A DNA stretch of 41,029 nt, taken from contig CAKTOB010000022.1 in NCBI GenBank assembly GCA_934589525.1, positions 1-41,029 on the forward strand, given 5' to 3'. The notes under the pieces are model-generated. The model did no database searches. It saw only the letters and a program-made list of their open reading frames with translations, and had not been told where the DNA came from. The position numbers and the translations under genes were made by a program. Below, one piece after another: positions 1 through 7,756 of the stretch. Position 1 is the first letter of the stretch; each line of letters starts with the position of its first letter. The DNA is from an uncultured Oscillospiraceae bacterium (lineage in GTDB: Bacteria; Bacillota; Clostridia; Oscillospirales; Oscillospiraceae).

Positions 1-220
1 TACATTCTCAGCTATATTGCATCGTTTTTCAACTGCTTTTTATTTCAACTCTTGAATGGCATTGACAATTGACAATTATTGGTGACGAACGTGTCCGTTT
101 TTGGAATACGTTGTGTAGAAAAATACACCAATCAGCGAAACCGTAGGGAACGGCCTGTGTGCCGTTCCGGAAACGCCTCCAATATAACCCGTGGGGACAA
201 ACCGGAACCACCCCCGATAT

Positions 221-340
221 GTCATCCCGACCGAGTGAAACGAGCGGAGGGATCTACTCAAGTAGCAAGTTCTACCTTACACAGGTTATTTTTGCCACTT
301 GAGTGGATTCCTCCGCTCGCTCTGCTAAGGCCTGAATGAC
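221..340. repeat. Long imperfect hairpin, REP-like
   Basis: The arms are GTCATCCCGACCGAGTGAAA at 221-240 with the following GAGCGGAGGGATC, and the complementary segment from about 300 to 340 ending in GAATGAC. The form is typical of the intergenic palindromes scattered through Oscillospiraceae chromosomes. No open frame or promoter is convincing. Confidence 0.55.
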
Positions 341-565
341 ATACCGGAAGGTGATTCCATTCACCCGCACAGGTTATATATGCAACGTGGCGGGCGGCAT
401 GGTAGCCGCCCCTACATGCACGTCGATATGTAATATCATTCAACCGCACAGAATATATTCGTTACGTTGCTTGTGGCGATGAATCATCGCCGCTACATTG
501 CGTGCTACCCTTCAACCGCACAGGTTGTATCCGAAACGTGGCGGGCGGCAGATTGCCGCCCCTAC

Positions 566-768
566 TAGAACGTTAACACTAAAGCTTTGCTTTTCGATTT
601 CATGTGCTATACTATAAATACAATCTAAAAAATAGGATGTGTAGCCACATGAATAACTAGGAACTCCAAACAAAAAGGAGTCTCCTGGCATTTCACAACA
701 GATTCTGCCCGAATCAAGCATGCTCATCTGTATCAAGAAGTGAAGTTTTAGTCTTACCAGACTACTAC
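566..768. repeat. 203-bp repeat, copy 1 (inverted relative to copy 2)
   Basis: This 203-bp segment is repeated, as far as I can read without a mismatch, in inverse orientation at 31528-31730. Its two ends are weak inverted repeats: GTTAACACTAAAGCTTT at one end against GGTAAGACTAAAACTTC read from the other. Inside are a promoter-like TATACT/TATAAA stretch, an ATGTG-TAGC-CACAT hairpin and a GGAACTCC/GGAGTCTCC hairpin. Both copies carry a stop-free frame, but it has no recognisable fold and no start signal in common. I read it as a small non-autonomous mobile element, or possibly a structured RNA. Confidence 0.75.
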
Positions 769-854
769 GATTTCGCTGGCCAGTGTATTTTTCTACACAA
801 CGTGTTCCAAAACCGGCCACGTCCGTCGCTTCAATAACTGTCAACTGTCAACTG

Positions 855-903
855 AAAAAAATTCCACAGCCTGTCCACGAACTGTGGAAAAAGGCTGTGG
901 AAT
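855..903 (-). terminator. Intrinsic terminator of spo0A
   Basis: Stem ATTCCACAGCCT (861-872) pairs with AGGCTGTGGAAT (892-903). On the minus strand it is followed by a run of T (855-860). It starts six bases after the spo0A stop codon. Confidence 0.85.
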
Positions 904-908
904 TTGTT

Positions 909-1688
909 TTAATACTGGGCCGCCTCGGCACTCTTGAGCTGCAATTGCAAGCGGTCGGCAATCAGGGCGATGAACTCACTATTGGTGGGCTTCCCCTTGG
1001 TATTGCTCACCGTATAGCCAAAGAAGCTCTGCAAGGTATCCAGATCTCCCCGGTCCCAGGCCACCTCGATGGCGTGGCGGATGGCCCGTTCTACCCTTGA
1101 GGGGGTGGTCTGGAAGGTTTTGGCCACCTGGGGGTAGAGGACCTTGGTGATGGCATTGATCACGTCCATGTCGTCCACGGCGATGATGATGGCTTCCCGC
1201 AGGTACTGGTAGCCCTTGATGTGGGCGGGGACGCCGATTTCGTGGATGATGTTGGTGACCATGGTTTCGATGCCTGTTTTGTCTCCCCGGCGGGGGCTGG
1301 GGCACCGGGGGCTCTCCCCTCCCCGGACCTCCTCCAGCCGCTCCACCAGGGCGGACAAATCGCAGGGCTTCAGCATCAGATACCGGACCCCCAGACCGGC
1401 GGCCTGGGCGGACACATATTCCGTTACAAAAGCGGAGGTGGCCAGGGTGATGGGCTTGCGCTCCATACCGGCCATGGCTTTCAGGACGCTGAGACCGTCC
1501 TGCTTGCTGAGCATCAGGTCCAGCACCAAGATCTCCGGCTTTCGTTCATTGATGAGCCGAATGGCCTGTTCTCCGTCGCCGGCCGTTCCTACGACCTGGA
1601 AACCCTCCGCACGCTGCAGCGCCGATGTAAGTCCGGCACAGAACTCCTCCGAACTATCCGCGATCAACACAGTTGTTTGATGTTCCAT
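909..1688 (-). CDS. spo0A: Sporulation master regulator Spo0A
   Basis: Response regulator at the end of the sporulation phosphorelay; when phosphorylated it binds 0A boxes and switches genes between growth and sporulation. The 259-residue protein has an N-terminal receiver domain with the phospho-acceptor aspartate in [11 protein letters not shown] (about residue 56), a linker, and the Spo0A DNA-binding domain, seen in [12 protein letters not shown] and the recognition-helix segment [20 protein letters not shown]. The start at 1688 is chosen because GGAGAGGAAT lies just upstream; the frame stays open further upstream but runs through the promoter. It is monocistronic, with its own promoter and terminator, and divergent from the aminopeptidase gene. 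The length is normal for the family. Confidence 0.97.
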   Translation of the reverse strand: MEHQTTVLIADSSEEFCAGLTSALQRAEGFQVVGTAGDGEQAIRLINERKPEILVLDLMLSKQDGLSVLKAMAGMERKPITLATSAFVTEYVSAQAAGLGVRYLMLKPCDLSALVERLEEVRGGESPRCPSPRRGDKTGIETMVTNIIHEIGVPAHIKGYQYLREAIIIAVDDMDVINAITKVLYPQVAKTFQTTPSRVERAIRHAIEVAWDRGDLDTLQSFFGYTVSNTKGKPTNSEFIALIADRLQLQLKSAEAAQY

Positions 1689-1753
1689 ACATTCCTCTCC
1701 TGTCCACTTGAAAATACCCCATGTGCGGCGTTCCCGCCGTGTGCGACAACAAT

Positions 1754-1782
1754 AATTTAGCACAAAGGAAGTGATTTTGCAA
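1754..1782 (-). promoter_or_regulatory. spo0A promoter (sigma-A type)
   Basis: On the minus strand, TTGCAA (1777-1782) and TAAATT (1754-1759) are separated by 17 bases, about 65 bases upstream of the start codon. The untranslated leader holds a small GGCGGGAACGCC hairpin. Confidence 0.7.
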
Positions 1783-1861
1783 GGCCGTTTTGCAACAATC
1801 GCTCGTGCCAAATCGACCGATTGCCGTAAAAACAGCGCATTTTCGAAGCATTTCTTTGTTT

Positions 1862-1868
1862 TTCGACA
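1862..1868 (-). promoter_or_regulatory. Candidate 0A box
   Basis: TGTCGAA on the minus strand matches the Spo0A binding consensus TGNCGAA. It lies about 80 bases upstream of the spo0A -35 element and about 25 bases upstream of the divergent aminopeptidase promoter, so it could serve autoregulation or act on the neighbour. One seven-base match is weak evidence by itself. Confidence 0.4.
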
Positions 1869-1891
1869 AAATGTCGCTTTTATGGACCCAA

Positions 1892-1920
1892 TTGACGGAA
1901 ATAGCCGGTTGTAGTAAAAT
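1892..1920 (+). promoter_or_regulatory. Promoter of the M18 aminopeptidase gene
   Basis: TTGACG (1892-1897), a 17-base spacer and TAAAAT (1915-1920). The start codon follows 36 bases later, behind AGAAAGGAAC. Confidence 0.75.
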
Positions 1921-1956
1921 GGATGAAACCGATCACCTATAGAAAGGAACATCTTT

Positions 1957-3237
1957 ATGACAGACCGCATCAAGGAGCTTTGCGCCTTTCTGGACGCTTC
2001 CCACAGCCAATATCACGCCCGGGCCTACCTGGAGGACATCCTCCTTCGCCAGGGCTATGCCCCCCTTGCCGAAGGGGACCACTGGGACCTGATTCCCGGA
2101 GGAAAATATTATGTAACCCGGGGCGGCAGCGCCCTGATGGCCTTCCGCATCCCCCAGGGTAGCCCCCGGGGTTTCCTCATCAGCGCCGCCCACACGGACC
2201 GGCCCGCCTTCAAGCTCAAAGAAAACGGAGAGCTGGAGGGCACCTATCCCCGGCTGGCGGTGGAGCGCTACGGCGGACAGATCCTGGCACCCTGGCTGGA
2301 CCGGCCCCTGAGCATTGCCGGGCGGGTGCTGGTGGAGACCCCTCAGGGGGCCGAAACGAAGCTTCTGGACATTGACCGGGACCTGCTGCTGATCCCCAAC
2401 GTGGCTATCCACATGAACCGTCAGGCCAACGACGGCTACAAGTGGAACCCCGTCACCGATGTGCTGCCCCTGCTGGCAAGCCCCGAGAACAAGGGAAAAT
2501 TTGGAAAGCTCCTGGAACAGGAGGCCGGCGGAAAAATCCTCAGCCATGACCTGTTCCTGTACATCCGGCAGAAAGCCGCGGTCTGGGGCCTGGACGAAAG
2601 CTTCCTGTCCAGCGCCGCCCTGGACGATCTGGAGTGCGTCTGGGGCTGCTTCCAGGGCTTCCTGAACGCAAAAGAAAGCGGCTCCATCCCTCTGTTTGCG
2701 GCTCTTGACAGCGAGGAAGTGGGCTCCTGCTCCACCCAGGGCGCTGCCTCCACCTTCTTAAAGCAGACCATCCGCCGCATCTGCGCCGGTTTGGGCCTGG
2801 AAGAGGACCGGCTGCTGTCCCAGTCCTTCCTGGTCAGCGCCGACAATGCCCACGCCCTGCACCCCAACCGTCCGGAACTGGCAGACCCGGGCAACGCCCC
2901 CGTCATGGGCGGCGGCATCGTCATCAAGTTCAATTCCAACCTCCGCTACTGCACCGACGGCTACAGCGCCGCCCTGTTCCGCACCGTCTGCAGCAAGGCC
3001 GGGGCCCCCACCCAGAACTACTACAACCGCCCGGACATCCCCGGCGGCAGCACCTTGGGCTGCATCTCCGTGGGCCAGGTCTCCATCCCCACGGTAGACA
3101 TCGGCCTGCCCCAGCTGGCCATGCACAGCTGCTACGAAACCGCCGCCGTAGCCGACGCCGAGGCTCTGGAAGACGCCATGACCACCTATTTCGGCCAGAC
3201 CCTGACCAGAACCGAAGCGGGGTTTGTGTTGGAGTAA
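1957..3237 (+). CDS. M18 family aminopeptidase (aspartyl aminopeptidase type)
   Basis: Cytoplasmic metallopeptidase that removes N-terminal, often acidic, residues from peptides. The 426 residues carry the M18 metal and catalytic motifs in order: HTDRP near residue 79, [13 protein letters not shown] near 220, [13 protein letters not shown] near 250, and [11 protein letters not shown] near 295. The C-terminal metal histidine lies in [10 protein letters not shown] near residue 390. The length matches the family (about 430). The start is set by AGAAAGGAAC seven bases upstream. Single gene behind its own promoter, divergent from spo0A. The substrate cannot be told from the sequence. It is not a pseudogene: all metal motifs are present. 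Confidence 0.93.
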   Translation: MTDRIKELCAFLDASHSQYHARAYLEDILLRQGYAPLAEGDHWDLIPGGKYYVTRGGSALMAFRIPQGSPRGFLISAAHTDRPAFKLKENGELEGTYPRLAVERYGGQILAPWLDRPLSIAGRVLVETPQGAETKLLDIDRDLLLIPNVAIHMNRQANDGYKWNPVTDVLPLLASPENKGKFGKLLEQEAGGKILSHDLFLYIRQKAAVWGLDESFLSSAALDDLECVWGCFQGFLNAKESGSIPLFAALDSEEVGSCSTQGAASTFLKQTIRRICAGLGLEEDRLLSQSFLVSADNAHALHPNRPELADPGNAPVMGGGIVIKFNSNLRYCTDGYSAALFRTVCSKAGAPTQNYYNRPDIPGGSTLGCISVGQVSIPTVDIGLPQLAMHSCYETAAVADAEALEDAMTTYFGQTLTRTEAGFVLE

Positions 3238-3640
3238 GATTGCAGTCCCTCTTGGCTCTCCCTCTGGGAGAGCTGGCTCGGCGCAGCCGAGACTGAGAGG
3301 GCCTTGCAGCGTTTTTTGAATGAGAACGTCCACCTAAATCATCAACGTAGACCCTCTCCGTCCTCGCTTACGCTCGGCCACCTCTCCCATAGGGAGAGGC
3401 AAGGGGTGCCTGGTTTTTTCGGTAACGGTTCCGTCCTTTCACGTGCGGAACGGCACATAAGCCGTTCCCTACGGTTTCGCTGAAAGGCGGCCGTTTTCAA
3501 CCGAGGTGTTCTAAGGACGGGCGGGGCAGCGTTACGGATTGCCGAAACGTCGGGCGCAATGGTAAAACTTCCGACCCCCAAAAATTGTCAATTGTCCATT
3601 GTCAATTGTCCATTTTAACAACTGTCAACTGTCAACTGAT
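3238..3640. repeat. Intergenic repeat cluster
   Basis: Contains two oppositely oriented copies of a CTCTCCC-rich hairpin unit (3245-3301 and 3350-3405), either of which may end transcription from the aminopeptidase gene. A GGAACGGC unit at 3442-3482 is an inverted copy of 132-172. Tandem short repeats follow at 3583-3615 (AATTGTCAATTGTCC units) and 3620-3638 (ACTGTCA units). No gene is seen. Confidence 0.65.
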
Positions 3641-3658
3641 TTAAGGAGGTGTCCCCCC

Positions 3659-5299
3659 ATGAAAAAAACGCCCATTTACATCACCGGGCATCAGCATCCC
3701 GATACGGACTCGGTGGCCTCGGCCATTGCTTACGCTTTCTTCAAGCGCTCCCTGGGCACCCCGGCGGTGCCTTGCTGTCTGGGGAAGCTCAATGCCGAGA
3801 CCAAGTATCTTCTGAACCGGTTCCACTTCCCCGAGCCCCAGCTGCTGACGGACGGGCGGATCACCGTGGGAGAGGTTTCCATGGACCCGCCTACATATAT
3901 TTCCCCGGAGACCACCATTTTTGAATGCTTGCAGCAGATGCAGCAGGGCAACCGGACCTACTGCGGTGTGGTAGACGAGGAGAAAAAGCTCATCGGCATG
4001 GTGACCAAATCCGACATTTCCGTCATCGGCCTGTATGACACCGCCCGCTCCATTGCCATCATGGCCCAGACCCCCCTGGACAACTTCCGCAAAACCCTGG
4101 AGGGCCGGGTGATCTACGACGACCCCCAGATGAAGCTCAACGGCAAGGTCAGCGTCATTGCCATGACGGAGTTCTCCAGGCTGGGCAGCTACGATGTGGC
4201 CCAGCGCATCGTCATCTGCGGCTGCGACCCGGAGGCCCAGAAGCAGGTCATCTGTCAGGGTGCGGGGCTTCTGGTGGTGGTTTGGGCGGAGGAGATCCGG
4301 CCCGATGTCATTGCCACCGCCCAGGCCCACCACTGCCCCATCATCATCTCCGGCCACGGGGCCATGAACACCACCCGTTACATTTACTTCGCCCCCTCCG
4401 CCAGCAAGATCATGAAAACCGAGCTGGTGAAGTTCACCTCCACGGAGCTTGCGGAGGACGTGAGCCGGAAAATGATGCAGACCCGGTACCACATCTACCC
4501 GGTGACGGACCCGGAGGGCCACCTGACGGGCTATGTATCCAGGTATCACATCATGCAGGCCCCCAGCAAAAAGCTGATTCTGGTGGACCACAACGAATTT
4601 TCCCAGTCCGTCCGGGCCATTGAAAAGGCCCAGGTGCTGGAGGTCATCGACCACCACCGGATCAATGATTTCTCCTCCCAGTATCCCGTCCAGTTCCGAA
4701 ACGAGATCGTAGGCTCCACCTGTACCATTGTGGCCACCATTTTCAGAGAGAACCAGATCCCCATTCCCGTGGACCTGGCGGGGCTGATGCTGGGTGCCAT
4801 TTTGTCGGACACCCTGAATTTCCATTCCCCCACCACCACGGAAAAGGACCGCTCCACCGCCAATATTCTGGCGGCCATTGCAGACCTGGACCTGGAGGAC
4901 TTCGCCACGGAGCTCTTTACCGCCACCGCCTCCAAGGTGGATTCCAGCCCCACAGAGCTCATCAAAACCGACATGAAGCTCTTTGATATTCTGGGCTGCA
5001 AGATCTCCATCTCCCAGGTGATCCTGGCCTCCCTGGAGGATCTGCACCTGGCCTCCGCGGACATTCAGCACGCCCTGGATGTGTTCGCGGAGAAGAAAGA
5101 CCTGGATCTTTCCCTGCTGGCCTTTACCAGCATTCAGGAAAACGGCTCCGTGCTGTACTATGGCGGCAACCGCACCCCCTGGGCGCAAGAAGCTTTCCCG
5201 GAAGACCCCACCCAGGAGCGGACCTTCCACCAAGGGCTCCTGTCCCGGAAGCAGCAGCTGCTGCCCCGGCTCACCGCCGTCATCGAAAAATACCTGTAA
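3659..5299 (+). CDS. ppaC: Manganese-dependent inorganic pyrophosphatase with CBS and DRTGG domains
   Basis: Family II pyrophosphatase, hydrolysing pyrophosphate from biosynthesis to phosphate in the cytoplasm. The 546-residue protein is longer than plain PpaC (about 310) because a regulatory insert interrupts the catalytic DHH domain. It begins with GHQHPDTDSVASA, then CBS 1 (about 70-125), a DRTGG-like domain (about 130-245) and CBS 2 (about 255-310), then resumes with LILVDHNEF and EVIDHHRI and ends in a DHHA2 domain. CBS pairs in this family bind adenine nucleotides, and DRTGG-containing members bind diadenosine polyphosphates. The start is fixed by AAGGAGGT nine bases upstream. Forms a two-gene unit with the next small gene. 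Confidence 0.94.
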   Translation: MKKTPIYITGHQHPDTDSVASAIAYAFFKRSLGTPAVPCCLGKLNAETKYLLNRFHFPEPQLLTDGRITVGEVSMDPPTYISPETTIFECLQQMQQGNRTYCGVVDEEKKLIGMVTKSDISVIGLYDTARSIAIMAQTPLDNFRKTLEGRVIYDDPQMKLNGKVSVIAMTEFSRLGSYDVAQRIVICGCDPEAQKQVICQGAGLLVVVWAEEIRPDVIATAQAHHCPIIISGHGAMNTTRYIYFAPSASKIMKTELVKFTSTELAEDVSRKMMQTRYHIYPVTDPEGHLTGYVSRYHIMQAPSKKLILVDHNEFSQSVRAIEKAQVLEVIDHHRINDFSSQYPVQFRNEIVGSTCTIVATIFRENQIPIPVDLAGLMLGAILSDTLNFHSPTTTEKDRSTANILAAIADLDLEDFATELFTATASKVDSSPTELIKTDMKLFDILGCKISISQVILASLEDLHLASADIQHALDVFAEKKDLDLSLLAFTSIQENGSVLYYGGNRTPWAQEAFPEDPTQERTFHQGLLSRKQQLLPRLTAVIEKYL

Positions 5300-5311
5300 G
5301 GAGGCCGCCCC

Positions 5312-5539
5312 ATGGCAGAATACGAGCTGGTCCACGAGATCCAGAACCTGTGCCGCAACAACCAGATGCGGGATGTCTTCATTGAAGAGATCACCTGCGA
5401 CGACCCGGAAACCTATGTCCGCAGCCGCCTGAATGGCAATCTCCAGGAGCTGACCCTGGACCCCCACCCCGACGGCACCCTGACCATCCACACCGTCACC
5501 GACGGGCTGATGGAAAAGTTTTCCTTTACAAAATTGTGA
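5312..5539 (+). CDS. Small conserved hypothetical protein, 75 aa
   Basis: Starts 12 bases after the pyrophosphatase stop behind AAGGAGGCC, so it is translated from the same message. It is an acidic, soluble protein with no signal peptide or membrane segment, predicted as a helix followed by strands. It has the look of a small protein found beside other clostridial genes (possibly a DUF6061-like family; this is from memory and unsure). No catalytic motif is visible. It is followed by a strong terminator, so the unit ends here. Being a real gene is likely; the function is unknown. Confidence 0.75.
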   Translation: MAEYELVHEIQNLCRNNQMRDVFIEEITCDDPETYVRSRLNGNLQELTLDPHPDGTLTIHTVTDGLMEKFSFTKL

Positions 5540-5580
5540 TATGGCCCCGCCATTCTGGCCGGGGCGACAGCGCCTGAAAA

Positions 5581-5619
5581 AGGCCCGGGATGACTTTTTT
5601 CGTCATCCCGGGCCTTTTT
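5581..5619. terminator. Bidirectional intrinsic terminator
   Basis: A perfect 14-base stem (5581-5594 with 5602-5615) is followed by TTTTT on the plus strand and preceded by AAAA, so it can end the pyrophosphatase unit and the convergent phosphatase gene. Confidence 0.9.
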
Positions 5620-5659
5620 CTGTTTGTTGACCGTTGACCGGTAAAGACCCTTCCGGCGA

Positions 5660-6151
5660 TCAAAGGGCCGCGTTGGAGCCGGAACAGGAAACCCCGGAGT
5701 CCTCCGGAAGGTGCTCCAATAGCCCCCGGCACCCTTCCGCGATCTGGGCGGCGCAGCTGTCAAATTTCCGGGTGTACCAGGGGTCCTCCACCGCCTCCCC
5801 GGGGCGGCCGGCGTATTCCATCAGGTAGTGGAGCTTCCCTTTCGGGTCTGCCCCCAGAATGCGCCTCATGTTGTATAGATTCTCCCGGTCCATGCCAATG
5901 AGCAGATCATAGGCTTCATAGTCCTCCGCCTTCATCTGCCGGGCCCGATGCACCCCCACCGGCACCCCCATCCGCCCCAGCACCGCCTTCATAGGCGGAT
6001 AAATTTCATTCCCGATCTCCTCCCGGGAGGTCGCCGCCGAGTCCACCAAAACCCCGGCGACCCCCCGCCGCCGCAGCAGCTCCTCCAAAATATACTGGGC
6101 GGAAACGCTGCGGCAGATATTGCCGTGGCAGATAAATAAGATTTTTATCAT
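5660..6151 (-). CDS. Low-molecular-weight protein-tyrosine phosphatase
   Basis: Cytoplasmic cysteine phosphatase acting on phosphotyrosine, or in some bacteria phosphoarginine, proteins. The 163 residues contain the signature C-x5-R-S as CHGNICRS at residues 9-16 and the general-acid loop DPWYT near residue 124. The length is normal. The start lies behind AAGGAAG. The last 15 or so residues are unlike the family and may be a variable tail. Convergent with the pyrophosphatase unit. No partner kinase is seen nearby, so the substrate is unknown. Confidence 0.93.
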   Translation of the reverse strand: MIKILFICHGNICRSVSAQYILEELLRRRGVAGVLVDSAATSREEIGNEIYPPMKAVLGRMGVPVGVHRARQMKAEDYEAYDLLIGMDRENLYNMRRILGADPKGKLHYLMEYAGRPGEAVEDPWYTRKFDSCAAQIAEGCRGLLEHLPEDSGVSCSGSNAAL

Positions 6152-6181
6152 TGTTTTCTTCCTTTTATATCGCTTTATAAG

Positions 6182-6600
6182 TCAAAAAGTTTCATTTTTC
6201 AGAATGCCATTGGTGTATAACCCGTTATATTTCTTTGCTGTTCTACAGCCAGTTGGTGTAAATTTGGTGTAACCGCAGCCGAACTTTTGGGATTTTCCGT
6301 TGGGCTGGAACTGTAATATCTTCCGCATGGCGGACTCCGCGTGCGCATAGGAAGCATGGGTATAGACATTCAATGTCACATCTGCATCCGAGTGTCCCAT
6401 CAGGTATTGCAGGTCCTTGATTGCCATTCCGGCATTGGCCATATTGGTGCAAAAGGTGTGCCGCAGAACATGGGGCGTGATGGTTGGAAACGGATCGTCA
6501 GGATGGAGCTTTCGGTACTTCTTCATAGCCCACTGCATATGATGCTCAATGTGCATGGCCACGCAGGGCTTTTATCATTGATGGCATCCACAATAAAGTG
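6182..6600 (-). pseudogene. C-terminal remnant of a tyrosine recombinase (integrase)
   Basis: The last part of a Tn916-like integrase remains. It carries TPHVLRHTFCTNMANAG (the R and H of the active site) and LMGHSDADVTLNVYTH (H and the catalytic Tyr). The N-terminal arm-binding and core-binding domains and the first catalytic arginine are missing. Reading upstream, DKxPCVAMHIEH appears to continue across a frameshift near 6575 into the preceding fragment, so the gene is both truncated and frameshifted. It directly abuts a fragment of hsdR, which suggests a deletion. It is a relic of an integrated element and cannot be functional alone. Confidence 0.85.
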
Positions 6601-6822
6601 ATAGTTGTTCAGCTTTTCCAGCTGTGTCCGCAGATTGGTGATCAAATCGGCCTCTTCGCGAATGGTCAGCTGCTCATAACCCAGTTCGCAGAGCAGCCGG
6701 ATGAACTCCTTTTCCAAGTCTGCTTCGCTCTGATATGCCTCCAAATGCTTGGCCTGTGGCTTGTATTCGGTGACAACAGTACTTTGACTGCTTTGGGTAA
6801 TGATGTTGAAGTAGCTCATCAT
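6598..6822 (-). pseudogene. N-terminal fragment of type I restriction subunit HsdR
   Basis: About 75 residues match the very start of HsdR proteins: TEYKPQAKHLEAYQSEADLEKEFIRLLCELGYE and onward to LEKLNNY-type sequence are typical, shown here only in part as EADLEKEFIRLLCELGYE. The nuclease and translocase motor domains (about 900 residues) are absent, replaced by integrase sequence. The start (6822 or 6819) lies two bases after the stop of the membrane protein gene behind AAAGGTG, as in an operon. It shows that a type I restriction locus once stood here. Confidence 0.8.
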
Positions 6823-6823
6823 A

Positions 6824-7471
6824 TTACACCTTTATTAGAGAAAGGTACGCAAAAACAGCTGCGATTATAGCAAGGACAATATTTAGTAGACTCTGTATAT
6901 AATCCCTGTCTTCTACTTTCTCAATTTCGATTGAGGAGATACGGAATATGCTGGCGAATATAAATGCAGCAAAGCTGAATGGGATGAAAGTATACCACTC
7001 GATGCCCCATAGCGGGGCACCTTGTCCACGGATGAGCGCAATGATCCCGCATACAAAGAAGAGAATAGCAACAACATACAGCATCAATGACACGAGGGCA
7101 AAAATCAAAGTCAACAGCATGCTCAGAATGCCAAAGGTAACACGGTCGCCTTTTATATTTTTCCGGGATAAAAAGCAGATTTTAAAGATGCATTTAATTC
7201 TATTGATCGCTATCTTAATGATACGCAGCAATCTATTCTTGTCATTATATTCTTTTAAACCAATTGCCTCCTGTAACTCTCGGATATTGGCCTCTTTCTG
7301 CTTTTGCCTCGCGTCCTCTTTCGTTTTTTGGGCTTCAATGATTGCGTTCGCAATGATGTGCTGCATTTCTGCTTGTGACATACTTGCAGGAAAAGTCACA
7401 GGCGGAGCAGTAGGCTGCGCTTTGGCATGATCACGCTGCTTTTTTCTGCCCTTCGATTTTTGGCTTGGCAT
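6824..7471 (-). CDS. Membrane protein of unknown function within restriction operon
   Basis: A 215-residue protein I do not recognise. Residues 1-25 are Lys/Arg-rich (MPSQKSKGRKKQRDHAK), about 30-90 are charged and probably helical or coiled-coil, and three to four hydrophobic segments follow at about 113-145, 158-180 and 192-212. No signal peptide or enzyme motif is seen. It lies between an hsdS relic and an hsdR relic with operon-like spacing, so it was probably an accessory cargo gene of the type I restriction locus. Unlike its neighbours it is unbroken. Its composition is more AT-rich than the flanking core genes, in keeping with horizontal transfer. Confidence 0.7.
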   Translation of the reverse strand: MPSQKSKGRKKQRDHAKAQPTAPPVTFPASMSQAEMQHIIANAIIEAQKTKEDARQKQKEANIRELQEAIGLKEYNDKNRLLRIIKIAINRIKCIFKICFLSRKNIKGDRVTFGILSMLLTLIFALVSLMLYVVAILFFVCGIIALIRGQGAPLWGIEWYTFIPFSFAAFIFASIFRISSIEIEKVEDRDYIQSLLNIVLAIIAAVFAYLSLIKV

Positions 7472-7483
7472 TCTGCACGCTCC

Positions 7484-7738
7484 TCATTTTTCAAATTCAG
7501 GTAGTTTATCCCTGTAATATTCCTATTGCTTCTGCCGTGCTTCGACTTCGGCAGGCAGGCCGGAGGAAAGGTCGGTGCAAAGGGTGTCAAAACGGTCGAG
7601 AATTTCGACGATTTCCTTTTGCTTTTGAAATAATGGTAACGGGATAAGAATCTTGTATAGATTTTGCTGATTCAATTTCGGCTGCGCGCCACCTGAAATA
7701 TATGGCGATAAGTCAATCGAATTCAAATAGAGTTCCAC
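7484..7738 (-). pseudogene. C-terminal remnant of HsdS specificity subunit, with nonsense codon
   Basis: Only the last conserved segment of an HsdS subunit is left, including SGGAQPKLNQQNLYKI, IPLPLFQKQKEIVEILDRF and LPAEVEARQKQ. The usual continuation after ARQKQ is a tyrosine; here it is TAG (7523-7525), yet the frame then continues with EYYRDKLPEFEK to TGA at 7484. So there is one point stop on top of the loss of both target-recognition domains. The fragment is in frame with and 18 bases after the Fic stop codon. Confidence 0.85.
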
Positions 7739-7756
7739 ATATCTTTGTGTCTCTCC

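Larger units (their letters stand above)
60..854. repeat. Composite repeat block with inverted ends
   Basis: No gene is supported in the first 850 bases. Positions 85-140 and 771-826 are inverted copies of each other, about 48 of 56 bases matching by eye. Just outside them lie short tandem repeats: ATTGACA units at 60-77 and ACTGTCA units at 836-854. Inside are a hairpin at 221-340, several units of the form CCGCACAGGTTRTAT followed by AACGTGGCGGG (near 375 and 515), GGGCGGC/GCCGCCC stem-loops and one copy of a 203-bp repeat. Short frames here are not conserved proteins. This looks like a nest of small palindromic mobile elements. Confidence 0.7.

Noticed and set aside
512..844. 110-codon frame containing the 203-bp repeat
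   Set aside because: The part shared with copy 2 is only the repeat itself. The frames have different flanks and no shared start or ribosome site, so the repeat is better read as non-coding.
3583..3638. Possible CRISPR or satellite array
   Set aside because: The units are only about 7-12 bases, directly adjacent and without spacers; no cas gene is present.
3641..5491. 616-codon minus-strand frame
   Set aside because: Antisense shadow of the pyrophosphatase gene, with low-complexity composition and no ribosome site.
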